A stretch of 64,000 bases of DNA from Gnetum montanum (lineage: Eukaryota; Streptophyta; Gnetopsida; Gnetales; Gnetaceae): the NCBI GenBank assembly GCA_015680685.1, contig MNCI01038165.1, positions 103,184 to 167,183 of the forward strand, read 5' to 3'. The notes below the pieces were generated by a model. That model made no database searches. It saw nothing but the letters and a program-made list of their open reading frames with translations, and had not been told where the DNA came from. A program made the position numbers and the translations under genes. The number at the start of each line of letters is the position of its first letter. Within the stretch, counting starts at the first letter, position 1. Shown here in pieces: positions 1 through 12,779 of this stretch.

Positions 1-260
1 AATTGAATTTAACACTTGGTTCAAAAATGGAAATGAAAAATGGTCTTTGAATGTTGTCATATTCAACAACTTGAAGTCTATGTAAATTCTCCACTATCCT
101 TCTTTCTATCGTACAATAACAAGTGGGCTTACCCACTCAATATTTACCATAGGATAAATCCAACTTTGAGAAGTTTTTTAACTTCATCTTTGACAGCTTG
201 TTTTAGCTTGTGATTCAATCTTTTTTGTGGTTGCCCTTTTAGTTTGATGGTGGAGTTTGT
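1..260 (-). pseudogene. Ty3/gypsy reverse transcriptase N-terminal fragment (element D)
   Basis: Minus-strand translation gives the start of a Ty3/gypsy reverse transcriptase. The linker ahead of the palm is followed by a WVSPLVIV segment (usual W-SP-VV-V), then IYIDFKLLN (usual VCIDFRxLN), then a stretch like the FPLPFxDQ motif. In-frame stops occur, for example at the usual KK position, so it is dead. It follows the protease at 755-1140 in the expected gag-pro-RT order, and the rest of pol lies beyond the left window edge. The same region of element B (57200-57960) is clearly homologous. Family assignment is secure; the exact upstream limit is not. Confidence 0.75.
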
Positions 261-754
261 ATAGATCTAATGCTAGCATAGACATGGATCTATTCTAGTC
301 AATTCATCATATGATCAAGTAAAAGTTGTTAGCCATTTGTTCATAACTTTTAGCAACTTTCCTTTTTGTTCCATAATGAGATTGGCATTGATGAATTCTA
401 GATTACCATTATTGAGAAAGACATAATCTAGAGTTACCAACAAAGTATTTAACTCAATGGATCCCTATTTATAGTTTTTAGGGACTTCCAACTTCCCCTA
501 ATCTAGTTTAGCTTCTTTATGAAAGTGTTATTTTTTAATCTTCTCCATTTCATCCATCTTATCGATATAAGCACTTGTGAGGAGCTCTACAAGACACATG
601 AACATTGTTAAATTAGAGTTAGCATTTGTTATCAACCATTTGGTACCTTTTTTTTTTGTGATTGCTGCATACAGACACCTTTGAATGTTGGATATTTTAG
701 CATGCTTATTGCATGCTATCATAAATGTGCTTTTCATGATCCATATATTTTGTA

Positions 755-1140
755 GGAAATGCTACCTTATGTCATTGTATGTGATGCATGGAACTCACTT
801 CCTCTCTACCTTTTCAAATTCATTTTCCTTGGAAATTTCCAAGAAAAGGTCTCTAATCCTAATCTTGACATCAATTGTGCTAAGCCAAGCCCTTTCCATT
901 CTAATAGAAAAGTCCTTCTTACAATTATCCATGTGGATTACTGGGAAATCTACTTAATAGGATCATGCACAAATGATGGTTACAATATTCTCCATCAATC
1001 CTAGGAGAACAAGGATGGATTGATCAACAAGATCTAATCTAATATTGCATTTCTTGAGTGGGAGTAGGTTCCAAGTTTTGTATATTTCTTGAGAGATTAA
1101 GTTTATCCTTGAACCTGAGTCAAGAAAATATTTGCATGTG
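755..1140 (-). pseudogene. Retropepsin-like aspartic protease fragment (element D)
   Basis: The minus strand encodes an LDSGSRINLIS segment near 1086-1125, matching the Asp-Ser/Thr-Gly active-site loop of retroviral-type aspartic proteases. About 55 codons later comes ERAWLSTIDVKI, corresponding to the second conserved block (A: GRSWLSIIDAYL; B: EKAWLSIIDARM). The Asp-Ser-Gly is retained here, unlike in element B, but stops and frame breaks make a product unlikely. In the intact family this enzyme would process the Gag-Pol polyprotein. It lies between gag and RT as expected. Confidence 0.75.
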
Positions 1141-1757
1141 TTATTTCTTGCAATCTGTAAGTAAATTAAGAGATTCTCAAGATCAACATGATAATATGAA
1201 CATTTTGGAATCTTTGTTTTGAAGGTGACTTGTTAGTAGTTTTAGAAGCAGTGAAAGAAGAATTGATAGGCATAGATATATGAAAGGATCTTGGTGAACT
1301 GTTGGATGTAAAAAAAGGTATTTTTTAAGGCTTACAGTCAAAACTACTTGGATTGTTATTCTTCTATAAGTTTATCGCCCTTGTTGCATTGCATTGCTGA
1401 GGTTGTGAGTGAATTTCTCCTTGCATAGATGATGTTGGTGGCAAGGGAGTGATATAGAAAGATGTAGTATGAGATGGTAGATAATGAGAAAGATAATTTG
1501 ATGGAGATTCAATTCATGGAGTAGGTGTTTAGTGACATTTTGGAGGGTAACAAAAATGGAAGAAGTAAGTTTGGCTTGTAGAGCCATAATAAGATACAGG
1601 TTATTAGACATAATAACCATATAGATCTAGTTGACAATAAGGATACTATTGCCTTGGTGATGGTATCCCCCATGACTATTGATTTTGCAATTATTGATAA
1701 TTTTTTTGAGGTTGAGGTTGTGTTCCACTTGAATAATACCTATAGTGAGTGAAACTA

Positions 1758-3715
1758 CTATTGATAATTTCCTTGTGGATAAGGCAATCTCTTGGATGGT
1801 TGCCTTTTCACCAAGTTTGGATTTAAAGCATACACCCTAGATTCTTGTAAATGTGATACTACAAGACAACATTTCTTGAGATGTTCATATTGGCATATGT
1901 TGCATTCTTCTTCATCTATTTTAGAATCTACAACCTCATACATAGTTGTAGCCTTACCTTTCTACTAATAATAGTCCCTATTTATATCTTTTCTCCTTCT
2001 TACATTCCTATCTTGGTTCCCTTACTACATTTTCTCCTCCATAATTTTTAAAGTAGTTTTGAATTTTCATCTATGTTGTCCGACAATTTTTCTTTCTTAG
2101 TTGATATTTTTGTCAAAATTTTTTGAATCAACAGGGTTTTCCTTTGTATACCACTTCATATAGTGATTCTTCTTCCTCAAAATCACAGAAATACACCTTC
2201 CTTTTATGAATGAAGAGATCTCTATTGTACTCTATACTTTCTTGCTAATTCAATTCTCTTTCTTCCTTGGTCACTTTTTTAATGAGCCTTTTGATCTTAT
2301 GGATCCTCATTTCTAAAAGTCTTCCTTGGACATAAACCCTAAGAGTTTCTCTAGTTTTTTTTAGAGTCCATCTATTATGTGGTAAAGCTATTCTCTTTGA
2401 GAAAAACCATGGCATGGGTAATGATATAAAAGAGAGCAATACCTACCCAAGGCTATATCAAGGAAGTCATAATTACCTTCTAACTTAAGTTGGACACCAT
2501 GGAATACATTTTCTACTTATCATTAAATAGCCGCAGCATTGTACTCCATCTACGAATAAATTCTAGTTTTGAGAATTGATACAAACTTTTAGCTTTTGTG
2601 ATAAGTGTTCTAGGAAATAGTTTGAATTTTTACCACTCATTCTCAATGGTTTTAAGGCATAGGTATCATGGAAGGCTTGTAAATAATACTATGAAACAAC
2701 ATTATATTCTCATTTAAATTTAGAAATATTATTCATGTTAAGCAACTTAATTTTGCTATCCCTTTGATGCCTGTTATGGATTTGAACTAGTTCTGAAATA
2801 TTAATCATGTTTCTTGTAGCTAGTAGTGGTTCATCATAGTTATTATATTTATGGTCATGCATCCTATGATTTAATCTAATATTTCATCATTCTCTATGAT
2901 ACTCCTCTTCCTCTTCTAGTTGGCTATGCTTTATTTATCCATCACTACAATGGAAATTTTGGTTACCTCCATCTTAGTTTAAATCATTCCTCCTTCAGTC
3001 TCAACCATGGTCTCTCCTATCAAAGTTTGATAACAAGGAGGATGGTGAAGATGAAGAGCTAGGAGAGTGATGCCTACTAGTTCTTCTCTTGTGGTACTTT
3101 GATTTTTCTTTTTTTTTTCTTTTGATGAATGGTCTAGGTACCTCTTCCTTAAGGTTCTCCTAGTTTTGGATCCTATTCTTTCCTTACCTTGCTTATCCAT
3201 CAAGGTCAATTATAACCATTGGAGAAGTATGTCTTTCTCACCAAAAGGAAGAGGATCTTGTTATTGAGAATAACCTAAGAGAAATTCAAGGCCCTTCTTT
3301 TGTGGTTACAGAAATAATGATATTGGGTCCTTTTTCCCTTGGAAACTTTATAGCATACCTTTATACATTAATCTTTTCTAAGTTAGATGTCTGTTAGCTA
3401 GTAGTCTTTGGAGAGATGATCTGTTACCTCATAATCTAGGCTTACTGATTCAAGCCCTAGTTTCATGAGATTTTCCATGAGCATTGAGTAAATAAAATGA
3501 TCAGGAGGTAACAAAATGTTGTCCTTTAAATCCCTTCAACATAGCTGTTTGTCTTGATGGAGAATGAAAGTGAAATTTAAATAGTAGGGATCTGGATGTG
3601 CATAGACCACTTTCAACTGTTGAGGATTCTCACAACTAGTTCTTTTATATCTATCATGCTTCTGGTTAGAGTCAATAATATGTGGTGGTGAATCATTTCT
3701 ACAAGAAGAAGACAT
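1758..3715 (-). pseudogene. Ty3/gypsy gag pseudogene with zinc-knuckle-like tail (element D)
   Basis: The start is placed at the minus-strand ATG at 3715, reading MSSSC, because elements A and B begin MSSS and F begins MASSC at the same distance from their primer sites. Midway (about 2640-2760) the reading LLNMNNISKF then YYLQAFHD matches the conserved gag core of A (LDMNNIPRF, HHLQAFHDACAL). The C-terminal part at 1758-1943 has CNICQYEHLKKCC, a Cys-X2-Cys-X3-His knuckle-like motif shared with A and B, then a proline/glutamine-rich linker (LPYPQGN). Many stops and shifts break the frame. It would have been the nucleocapsid precursor. Confidence 0.8.
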
Positions 3716-3853
3716 CTTAGTTGTTTTGATAAAGTGTGCATGGATAAAATATTATTATTATAATTTTTGAAAAATAATACATTATTTAATCCTTACACCA
3801 ACTTTATATGAGTTCACTATCTACTAATACTTAGTGCACTTAGCTATACTAGG

Positions 3854-3872
3854 TCCCTAGCAATGATGCCAA
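3854..3872 (-). promoter_or_regulatory. Primer-binding site, tRNA-Asp type (element D)
   Basis: On the minus strand these 19 bases read TTGGCATCATTGCTAGGGA, directly abutting the LTR. This matches the complement of the plant tRNA-Asp 3' end except for five transitions. It fixes element D as minus-strand, with the LTR on its right as the 5' LTR. Confidence 0.8.
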
Positions 3873-5100
3873 TGATGAGCAACAAGTATTTCCTACACCT
3901 AACCATATGAATCACTAGTGCATCCACATGATGTGTTTGAATTCTGTGGATCTTATTTACCTAAGTGGTCAATATTCCTAAATGGTAAAATATGTAGTTG
4001 TTAGTCACTGTCTTTGTAACATTACTTGTGATAATTCGCGCATATGGCTAAGTTGAATTGAGGTGTAAGGTATTTATTTTTATACTTTTTATTATTTTCT
4101 CTCCTTACAAATTAATTAAGTGAATAAATATTTAATATTTAAATCAACTAAATAATTAACTAATTAATTAAATAACTAGCCTAAACATGGAGTATTTGTT
4201 ACCACTTTCCATAGACATCTTGAACATATACTAATGCTACGAGGTTACCAAGTGTCTATCACTAGGTGTACCAACTATCTATTGCTGAGATTACTAAGCA
4301 TTAATATAATTTGCTCAAAGTTGTCATACTCACATTTCTTACAAATAGTAATATTAATTATGTTATGCCTAAAAAATTTTAGTGCTGGAAAAACCAAACA
4401 AATTTAGGAGAAACAACCTAACCTTGGATCCCAAGGGCCTCTGAGAAACAAAATCCAAGGTGCCCTAGATGATCTGGCTAATTACCTATGGATTTAGAAA
4501 ATGTAAATGGGAAAGGTAAAATAAAATTGCAAATTTGATAGAAAATAATCATGGAATTAAACTTGAAATAAAATTTACATTACAAATGAACTTACAAACT
4601 TTATTAAAATAGCAAAAATGCTCAAAGTATAGAGTTCAAGGAATATAGATTGTATGCTCAAGTGCATAAGGAGATTGAAGCCTATTAAAGCTAGTAGGTT
4701 GTATTCTATAGTCAAACTTCATGATCCAGGTACTCCCCAACTCCACTTGTCAAATGCCTCTTTCTAGTTTTTTCCTGAATCTACAACTTTCGAGTTTAAA
4801 TGATGTGAACAATGGTGTTTGACTTTTGTGATAATAGGACTATGCTAAGAGTCTTTGGTGGTTAGGTAGATGCCAAATTTTTTTCAAAAGTCTTGTAAGT
4901 ATTGAAACTGGATTTTTTTATGCTCAAGGTTGCTACAGTGGTATGGTTGCAAAAAATGTTCTGGACTTGAATGAAGTATTGAAGTTGGCTTTTATAGGCT
5001 TTGGAATGGTTGAATTTAGGCTAAAAATATTTTCCATTATTGTTGATAGATTAATGCAATTTGTAGGTGTTGTAGGCCATATTCACTAGTGTAATTAATC
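3873..5100 (-). mobile_element. 5' LTR of element D (outer end uncertain)
   Basis: The inner end is sharp: TGATGAGCAACAAG at 3873 right next to the primer site. The first 450 bases align by eye with the other family LTRs (the CCAACCATATGAATCAC block, the GTTACCAAGTG block, and an AT-rich middle). A reverse TATA-like element (TTTTATAGG) lies near 4990. No clear TCATCA outer terminus or target duplication was found, so the right edge is a guess from the TATA-to-end distance in other copies. A purine-tract complement (TACCCCCAC) at 5478 could mean the LTR extends further. Confidence 0.5.
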
Positions 5101-5313
5101 ATTTATAGCAATTTTTAACACCCAAGGGCCATCAAAATCACATTGGATACTAAACATAGTAAATAGACTTTTGTAACTATGATGGCTTCACCTCAACTAT
5201 GCTAGCATTGTTGGAATTGTCTGAGAAATGTGGTGACTACGTTGGCCATGTGAAGATTGCTAGAAATTTGAGATGACTACATTGGCCATGCTACCACTAC
5301 TATAAATTGTAGC

Positions 5314-5443
5314 AACTATGCTGGGAATTACTAGGAAATTGAAAATCCAACATCATCAACACTAGCCTTGACATAACTAGGTTGGATTTTGTGAAAACTA
5401 TGCTAGGAATTATTGGAAAATGGAAAACCCAACATCACCAATG
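5314..5443. repeat. Imperfect direct repeat, period about 82 bp
   Basis: AACTATGCTGGGAATTACTA at 5314 recurs as AACTATGCTAGGAATTATTG at about 5396. Each copy runs on into AAATCCAACATCATCAA or AAACCCAACATCACCAA. A shorter pair, GACTACGTTGGCCATG and GACTACATTGGCCATG, lies just upstream. The position beside the D LTR resembles the short arrays in the U3 of other family LTRs. Confidence 0.6.
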
Positions 5444-7079
5444 TTGGGTGTAGATGGCTCCAACATAGTTTAGACTATACCCCCACAAAAACCCATGAAA
5501 ATGCCAAATTTGACAATCCCTAAGTGGACAAAGGGGTCATAGTGAGGTCACGGTCTCTAAAGAGTTGCAAAAAATATAAGAAATCAAACTTTGAAATTCA
5601 AATTGACTTGATCCTTCAACAAAACATTAAGTGTGACTTGGATCTTCATTTAAACATGACATGCAAGACAAACTACATATAATTTGGCATCAATTTCGTT
5701 TCCTTTTTGACATGAAATGTCAAAGGTTGTGAACAAATGCATCTACTCTCTCTTGAAAGTCTTAGATATGGTACATAATTATCTAGAACTATGATCAAAA
5801 TTTTTTAAACATCAAATCTCCCCTTCAATATGAACTATGTAAACAAATTTAAATGAAACTATGAAATCAAATAAGAATTTTAAGGAGATCCACAAGAATC
5901 CATCAAAACCCTTGCAAGATGAGATGAAATTAAGTGAATTATTTGTGAAATGAAATTGGAAATAGCTTAGATCTACTCTAAGAAAAAAAATTGAAACATC
6001 AAAAATCATGGAATTCATGGGTCTATTGAATTGTGAATATAAAATTGATAAATCTTGTGAAATTGCTTGAGAACTTGAGAAATATCTTGTGAAATGAGAA
6101 ATAATTGTGGAAAAGTTATAAAATGTGAAATATTTGTGAAAGTAGATATTAAATACTATAAAATATCTAAGGTAAAGCATTATATATGCTATGAACTCAT
6201 TGTAAAATAATAAAAGAAAGAAATAGTTAAAATCTTGAAGGACTTTAGCACAAGGAAATTTTCCCCCTCTTCTATTAATTGAAATGACAACACAATTACA
6301 AAGCATTCAACACCTTCACATCAATTTTGAAATGAGAGCATTTTCACCTTTTATAACACTTGAGAAGGGGGCACATGGCATAAAACCCCTTTCTTACTTT
6401 TCAACCATGTGCTAACCTAAACTTTAAAAAATAACATGACTTCATGAAATTAAAACATCTAACTCCTAAACTTAACTTCATAACATAAAAGTGAACATAA
6501 CAAAAGACTAAAACATGGCTTCATGAAAATCAAACACAACATAAAAGTGAACATAACAAAAGACTAAAACATGGCTCCATGAAAATAAAACACGAAAAAC
6601 TTGAGAGGGAAACACATGACATAAAACCACATAAAAACCTTAGTAAACATAACAAATGAATAAAGCATGTCTTCACCATTAAAATAAAACATAAAAAAAA
6701 TGATGAATGTCTTAAGGGATCAATAAAATTTTAAAACTATCCTCAATACTTACTTATACCAGTTTGATCAACCTATAATCTAAACATGATATAGTGATTA
6801 TTACAAAAGTGTGCTAGAAACCAAAGTGAATCAAGATAGAGGACCAATGCATATATTTCCATTTCATAATTATTATCCAAATTGCATCATTATGATTTTT
6901 GAGCCTTTGTATAATGTAGAACTAACTAGGCAGAATATAATCTTTGAATTTTGGCACCCAATGTCTCGACATTATCATGGATGTAAGATGGTATCTTAAT
7001 TTATGAGATGAGTTTTTGGACACTTTTTTATACCTAGCCAGAAAAAATTATTAATGATGGTGTTAAATTTTTGTATCAT
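5444..7079. other. AT-rich stretch without recognisable gene
   Basis: I see no supported gene here. The sequence is A/T-rich with short tandem duplications. The long minus-strand reading frame at 5812-6306 is low-complexity (Phe/Tyr/Ile-rich) and lacks any motif. Some of it may be old leader or U3 sequence of element D or of a lost neighbour. Confidence 0.5.
6482..6593. repeat. Tandem duplication, 56-bp unit
   Basis: AACATAAAAGTGAACATAAC starts at 6482 and again at 6538, and the two 56-bp units are near-identical (differences include CTTCATG versus CTCCATG). The low divergence implies a recent local duplication in otherwise old sequence. Confidence 0.85.
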
Positions 7080-8531
7080 CTACTTGGGGTGGAGCACATG
7101 TAGGAGCAACATAACTTGTGATGGCCATCAAAACAATGAAAGCTAAAAGAACCCATCCCTTAATTGGTAGAAATCTAGACATCTAGCTTTTTACTCTATT
7201 GTGAATCTTCTAGATGAACCCTCTCCAAGTGTGATTTATGGTCCATTTAAATAATGAAATTCCTAGATAGGTATACTTCTACCCTCCTTAATCAATTTGA
7301 AGGATATTGTCGATCACTCTATTCATTTCAAATGAGATGTTAAAAAACATGTAGCCAACTTTCCCCAATTGACTGTCAACACAAGTTCCTCTTCAAAATT
7401 TGCTAAAATCTTCTTTATATCTTTACTTTCATGACAAAAACCTTAGTGGTAAGCATTGTGTGATTAACATAGTGATTAACTAAGCTCTAATTAATAGCAA
7501 CTTGAATCTCCTTAACCCCTTCAACTTTGAGGTACCTTTGTAGGATGTCCATAACAACAATAAAAAAACCCCTTTGAGGACTCAAGTAACCCCTCAATTT
7601 TCCATTAAGATTCATTGAGTCCACTCTAGATTTTTGAATGTTAATTCATAGTTACACAAAATATGGATGAAATTCCTTTTTCATCATAATCTCCTATATT
7701 ACAATCCCATGATAGTGACCCATAAGCCTTGGCAATATGAAGTTTAAGAAACATACCTAAGAACTTATGTTTAATCACTAAATGCATTAGTTATTGACCA
7801 AAACGATCTAATGTTGGTTGAAATGACCAAAAACAAACTCTACCCTAATGTTCTCCAATAAGTTTGTGGAAGATGGAAGACATACAACTCACCAATATTT
7901 TTAAAAAGACTCTCATCAAAATATTATAGACTTTTATGGGCCTGTAATCAAAGGATATACTTGGATCAGCCTACTTGGGGATGATAACCATCTTAGAATA
8001 GTTAATTTCCCTATGCACCTATCCCTACTTTGATATTAATTTAAATTCATCTAGCAAGTTGTTCTTTAGCATATCATAGAATTCTTTGAAAAGTTCTATT
8101 GGTCATCCATCCAGACCAAGGGTTTTTTCCATTTTCATGAAGAAGATCAATTTCTAGATCTCCTTACTTGTAATAGGAGCAATTAGTATGTTATTTTCTT
8201 GAGTATCCAGAAATTTTCTAATCTATATAAACACACTTCTTTTATCTTTCGACTTCCAGATACATTTCCAAAAAGTCTCCATTTATTGCAATAATCTCAT
8301 CCTCATTTGCAGTGAGTCTATCAACCATTCAAATAATACATAGAATCAGATCGTTGTTTCCTTACTTTGACAAATCTCTAAGTTTATTTCTTTTATAGAA
8401 GCTACTCTACCCCCTGCAATTTTATGAAATAAGTTTCATAGTATACTATTAGATCTTTTCCAATAAACCTGCTTCAAGGTCCCCTAGTTTCCTAACTCAA
8501 TATTCCTCTACATCTCCCTTTGTATCTCCCT
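7080..8531 (-). pseudogene. LINE (L1-type) reverse transcriptase fragment, LINE1
   Basis: Minus-strand translation in several frames gives a plant LINE ORF2 reverse transcriptase in correct N-to-C order. A GDLEAG block near 8440 resembles the usual GD-NT-FFH region. KTLGLDG then IELFKEF lie near 8120. INYSKMVIIPK and DYRPIKVYNIL lie near 7930-8010. HIAKAYGSLSWD near 7720 fits the first catalytic block, where Asp would precede KAYD. C-terminal YLGISLFKWTINHTW and FLPIKGWVLLAF lie near 7100-7280. Stops and frameshifts are frequent. It stops exactly where an LTR starts at 8532, so the LTR may have interrupted it. No endonuclease or poly(A) tail was found. Confidence 0.8.
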
Positions 8532-9041
8532 GATGAGCAATGGGTATTCATTACATCCAACCATATAAATCACAAGTGTTCACATGCAATTTGATCAAAT
8601 TTCATGAATGGAACTAGTGTGGTGTCTATATTGTTAAGCGTTAATCATAGGTTGTTTTCTTCTCATTTGGAATAATAATAGCTTTATCACATATGGTTTC
8701 ATCCAAAATGAGACATATTATTATTGATGTTGTTGGGGCCTTAAAATAAGTAAATAATAATATAGAAACTAATTATTTAATCTAATTACCAATAAATTTA
8801 AATCTAAAACTATCCTAAGGATGATGAGTGTTCATTCCTAGCTTGTCATACATGTCTTGAACTTAAGTACCCAACACTAAGATTACCAAGTGTTATGCTA
8901 CTGGGAGAACTAAGCAATTACGTTGCTGGGATTACTAGGCAGATGCATGTTTACGCTCAAAACTAATGAAATTCATTCCATTGATTGATTAACATGCATA
9001 GAAATATAAATTTTGTTTGAAAAGTAATTAGGTATATTAAC
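8532..9041 (-). mobile_element. Family LTR HJ, left part
   Basis: It begins TGATGAGCAATGGG and carries the shared CCAACCATATAAATCAC block, the GATTACCAAGTG block and the AT-rich middle of the family LTR, then stops at the LINE2 insertion. With 13429-13940 it makes a 1022-bp LTR, the expected size. No tRNA-Asp primer site precedes it on the left, so it is not a 5' LTR with its body to the left. The flanking 5-mers (CTCCC left, TATAC right) do not match. Confidence 0.8.
9034..9041. repeat. Target-site duplication of LINE2, left copy
   Basis: ATATTAAC here is repeated at 13421-13428. Removing the DNA between them rejoins the LTR into a continuous sequence resembling other family LTRs. Flanking bases differ slightly, so the duplication may be 8-11 bp with decay. 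Confidence 0.6.
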
Positions 9042-10949
9042 AATGGAAAATTTATATATATAGCAAATCCCTACCATTAGATCTGCAGGGTGATGAACCA
9101 AAAATAGAGTGAAGCTCAATTAAGGGGAGAAACCCCCTAGCTCACCTCCCCCCACAAATCCCTCAAAAGGCATCATCATAAAAGAGGTTGTCCACCTAAC
9201 CATAGCTCCACAATTAAAAGATCCTATGGCAATAGATCCTCGGTAAAACAAAACCAGTGGATTAGCATGTGTGTTCAAAACTAGGTCAAGGCCCCACGAA
9301 AATCCACAAAACATGGTCTACAACCAGATCTAGCATAAGAAAAAAAAACACAACAACATTATAGGTAGAGAGGAAAATGAGTGCAAGCACAGTTGGCCTG
9401 CACCTAGCAGTGAATTTTGTCAAGCATAGCATGACACCTTTCAGAATTAACAAACGTAGTTGCCTCCTAGAAATCCTTGATAATAGAAGCCCTCCTAGCA
9501 ACCTTGATAGAACTTTCCCCTTTATCTAGATGAAACTCCCATATTTGGCACCTAATATGTCTTCACAAAAAGCTCCAAGGCACCTCTCTATCAATATTCA
9601 AAATAACATAGGGACACCTCCCCTATTGTAACCACCGTCGAGCATCTTGCTCATGCACCTCATCCAATCTTCACTGGATAACTATGCTACTACTCTACCT
9701 CCTCCCACCACTCCATCTTGTGGGCCTCCTCCAATCATTGTTGAATTTCAATCTGCAGCTTTGCCTCAAGCCTTTCACAAGTTGCAGCCTCTACCAACTC
9801 TTGCCTATGATCCTCCTCCCAAGCCACATCCTAGACCCAACATTCAACCTTATTCATTAGCCTTTCAAAATCTACCTCTCTCCCTTCTCATCTATGCTTC
9901 TAGTGAGCTCTCTCTACCTAGGCCTCGAACTCCTCTGCTGCCTCCAGAAGCACCTCCAAATGAAACACCCTAGCCTATGAATTTTCCACACCATCATAGC
10001 CGACTTGGGATCCCCACAGCCACATAGTCCATAGTCCCCCAAAATACAAAGCCACATTCTTCATCCATGCCCTATCAAGAATCCACCATCCCCATCCTCA
10101 GAGTCACTAGATAGTTCAACAACCTCTGGTGGCTCCCTCCTAGTCTGCCATTGACTATGCACTATCTAGATGGTTGTCCCTCTCATCCTTAGCTAAGACA
10201 AGTGTGCTTCTTCTAAAAGCACCAAAATTAGACCAAAGTGTCTACCCTGATGCCCTTGACACAACATGTCAAGAAAAAACTAGTGGAGCATTCATCATAG
10301 TCCCCAAATGAAGGAAACACACGATACTAAAATGTAGCCCTTGGAGCTTAAACACATTTCCCAAATGAAAAAAAATATTGTTAATAGTAGCCTACCATAG
10401 ATCCAGTAGAGATGGCCTTAAGACCTACCCACTTCCTATCCTTGGAACAAGTCTAGAAAAGAAAATCCTTGCATCTTAAAACCCTTAGCCAATGATCAAG
10501 ATAATCTCACCTACAGTGGGGACCCCAAAGCAAGTTACCATGGAATTTTGCATGAGCTGAATCTCCTCTTCCCAAAACAAGGTGTAGTCCCCCACCCAAT
10601 TCTCAAAAGCTCTCATCTTCCAAATTTGGGTCATCCAAAAGTTTGGGAAGGAAAACATCCCATCCAATTCACACCACTAGCTACCACAGCTTCTCATTTT
10701 CTTGATTATCTTTGCAAGGGAGCTCAAAGGTTGGCATAGCCCCTATGGTTATTGATGCTTCCTTTCAAATACATGTCCCTTCCACTATAATCTGTGCCAA
10801 TGGTGGCAACAACTATCCCCTAAAAAGGAAAAAATTCCAGGCCCTCCACAGGGACCACAAGATTGCCATAACTCTGGAATTCTTGTCCAACTACCAACTT
10901 CTAAGGTTAGATGCATGTAAGACTCTAATGGAAAAGGGGCATTCACATA

Positions 10950-11165
10950 TAAATTGTATCACTGTCTCAATGGCCATGATGCATAGTGGACACATGTCCA
11001 CAACCTCCACTTCCTACCTTGAAGGATCACCCTATCTGGTATTTCCTCATGATTAATCAACCAGATAAATATTTTAATTTTCTTAAGCAAAATTCCTTTC
11101 CATAGGCCCCTCCACCCTTGGCACATGGGGTAGTGGCTCATGATTAGCTATTCTAGGGTGGCCCC
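10950..11165 (-). pseudogene. LINE2 RT zinc-binding domain (zf-RVT)
   Basis: The minus-strand reading of about 60 codons contains WKGILLKKIKIFIWLINHEE then IPDRVILQGRKW and a CVHYA segment. This matches the zf-RVT pattern found after plant LINE reverse transcriptases: a Trp, Pro/Lys-Lys, IKIFIWL core, then a Cys-x-x-Cys-like pair, here partly lost (CVHYA instead of CxxC). It lies downstream of the RT as expected. Confidence 0.7.
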
Positions 11166-11289
11166 TTCCATCCCCATTTGGTGCATGTGATTATCATGCC
11201 TGCATAGCACCCACACACATATGAATCATTCCTTCCAGCCTCCCACCTCTGACACTTGTTTTGCATAATGACTAGGCATCACATTGTAG

Positions 11290-11910
11290 ATAGATCCCCT
11301 AGGATCTTGTGAAAGAAATGTTGGAAACTCATATCAATCATATCTTGGAATTGGAAAATCCCCAAGCCCCCTGCCTATTTTGGCCTAACAATAGTCTCTT
11401 AGTTAACTAAATGCATATGACCACCTCCTTTTCCCCCACTCCAAGAAGATCTCCATATGATTTGATCAATTTTGGCAATACAAGTAGCAGGGTGAGAAGC
11501 TGTTAAAGTCACATATCTGGCCATAGCCCCTAGGATAGAGGAGGCAAGAAAGGCTTAACTAGCTTGAGTTAAAAAATGGCACGTCCAATAATCCACTCTT
11601 TTGTGGAGCTTTTCGATCAGCCGTGTCCATGATATTTCCCTATCCCACTGAGTAAGATGTAACCCCAGATAAACATCTTCGCAAGAGCTAGGGAGAATTC
11701 CTATCTTTTGAGTGATTAGCCCCTAAACCCATTGATCAGTATTAAGAAAATAGACCATAGACTTTTCGTTATTGATATTCAGTCCAAGCTCCTCAACCAT
11801 ATGTTGAAGTGCTTTGTTAACAACTTGTACCTATGGGATTTCAACTAGTGCTTCCTAGCTAACTCTTATAATTGAGCTTCCTAGCTCTTGAAACCATAGA
11901 AATTGGTTAG
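11290..11910 (-). pseudogene. LINE2 reverse transcriptase C-terminal region
   Basis: Minus-strand translation gives, in order, MVEELGLNINNEKSMVYF, DVYLGLHLTQWDREISWTRL, IEKLHKRVDYW, then SSILGAMARYVTL, KIDQIIWRSSWSG and GGLGIFQFQDM. These correspond to the thumb and connection segment of plant LINE RTs (YLG, W-R-L-I-K, LS-A-L--S-L-A---Y, K-D---W-FLW, GGLGI). A few in-frame stops (W to stop changes) are present. The catalytic FADD part is absent. Confidence 0.8.
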
Positions 11911-12779
11911 TTAAAAGTTCCCATCTTGGATGAAGATATTGATACTCTAAGAAAGCTATCAATAACATCAAAAAAATGCTTTGACAGGACAGCCAAACCT
12001 CTAGCCCTTCTCTTGCTCCCAACTAGTTGCACATGCCATCCTTGCCATTGTAGCTAGTGTCCCTCCTATAACTAAATCTTCATTTATTATAGGCAAACAA
12101 TGTCACACAAATCCCAAAGCACCAAATCCTTTAGGGTATTTTGGTATCCTACCCCCTACACTTTCATGCGAGTAGCCTCATGTCCTATAGGAATTGTGTT
12201 TTCTGTAAACTTCCTTGAGAATTATTTGAACTACCAAATCAATCTCAAGTTGTGTCTTCTTGGAGCAAGACGTTGCACTCGATGGTCTCCCAGCATGGGC
12301 ATTCTCTGGTAAGACAAGGAAGGTGGGACAACCTCCTCCCTCCTTCCCAATGATGTCAACCATCAATAGCATCAAGCCCCCACATGCCACCTTGACGCAC
12401 TCACCAAGTAGGGACAACTCCACCCCCACCTGCCTATGGTGACCCCTCAAAGTGGTCTATGGCCCATGTAGACTTCCCACACCCTCCTTATTGCACCCTT
12501 TCATCATCATCCTTGTCTCCTACATAGAAAATATCACTAGTGTCTCCTCTAGTGTCCTTGTCTCCTCTAACAGGGGTTCTTGGCCTAACATCTCTAGAAC
12601 TACCTACTTAACAATCATCTTCACCACTTTGTCCCCTTCTTGCCCTAGCATAGCTCCCTCAACAACCCCCACTTGACCTCCAAGAGACTCTTGTCAAGCC
12701 CTACCCTTATGAGTAACCACCTTCCACTCGTCATCCTATTGTTGATGGCCCTGATTCCTCTAGCTAGGTCTTGTATGGC

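Noticed and set aside
5812-6306. Minus-strand reading frame of 164 codons, Phe/Tyr/Ile-rich
   Set aside because: Composition mirrors the A/T-rich opposite strand with GAAAT repeats; no motif, no homologous copy in the window.
9647-9973. Plus-strand proline-rich reading frame of 108 codons
   Set aside because: Lies antisense inside LINE2, where the minus strand is the coding sense. Proline richness follows from C-rich complement of G-rich LINE sequence.
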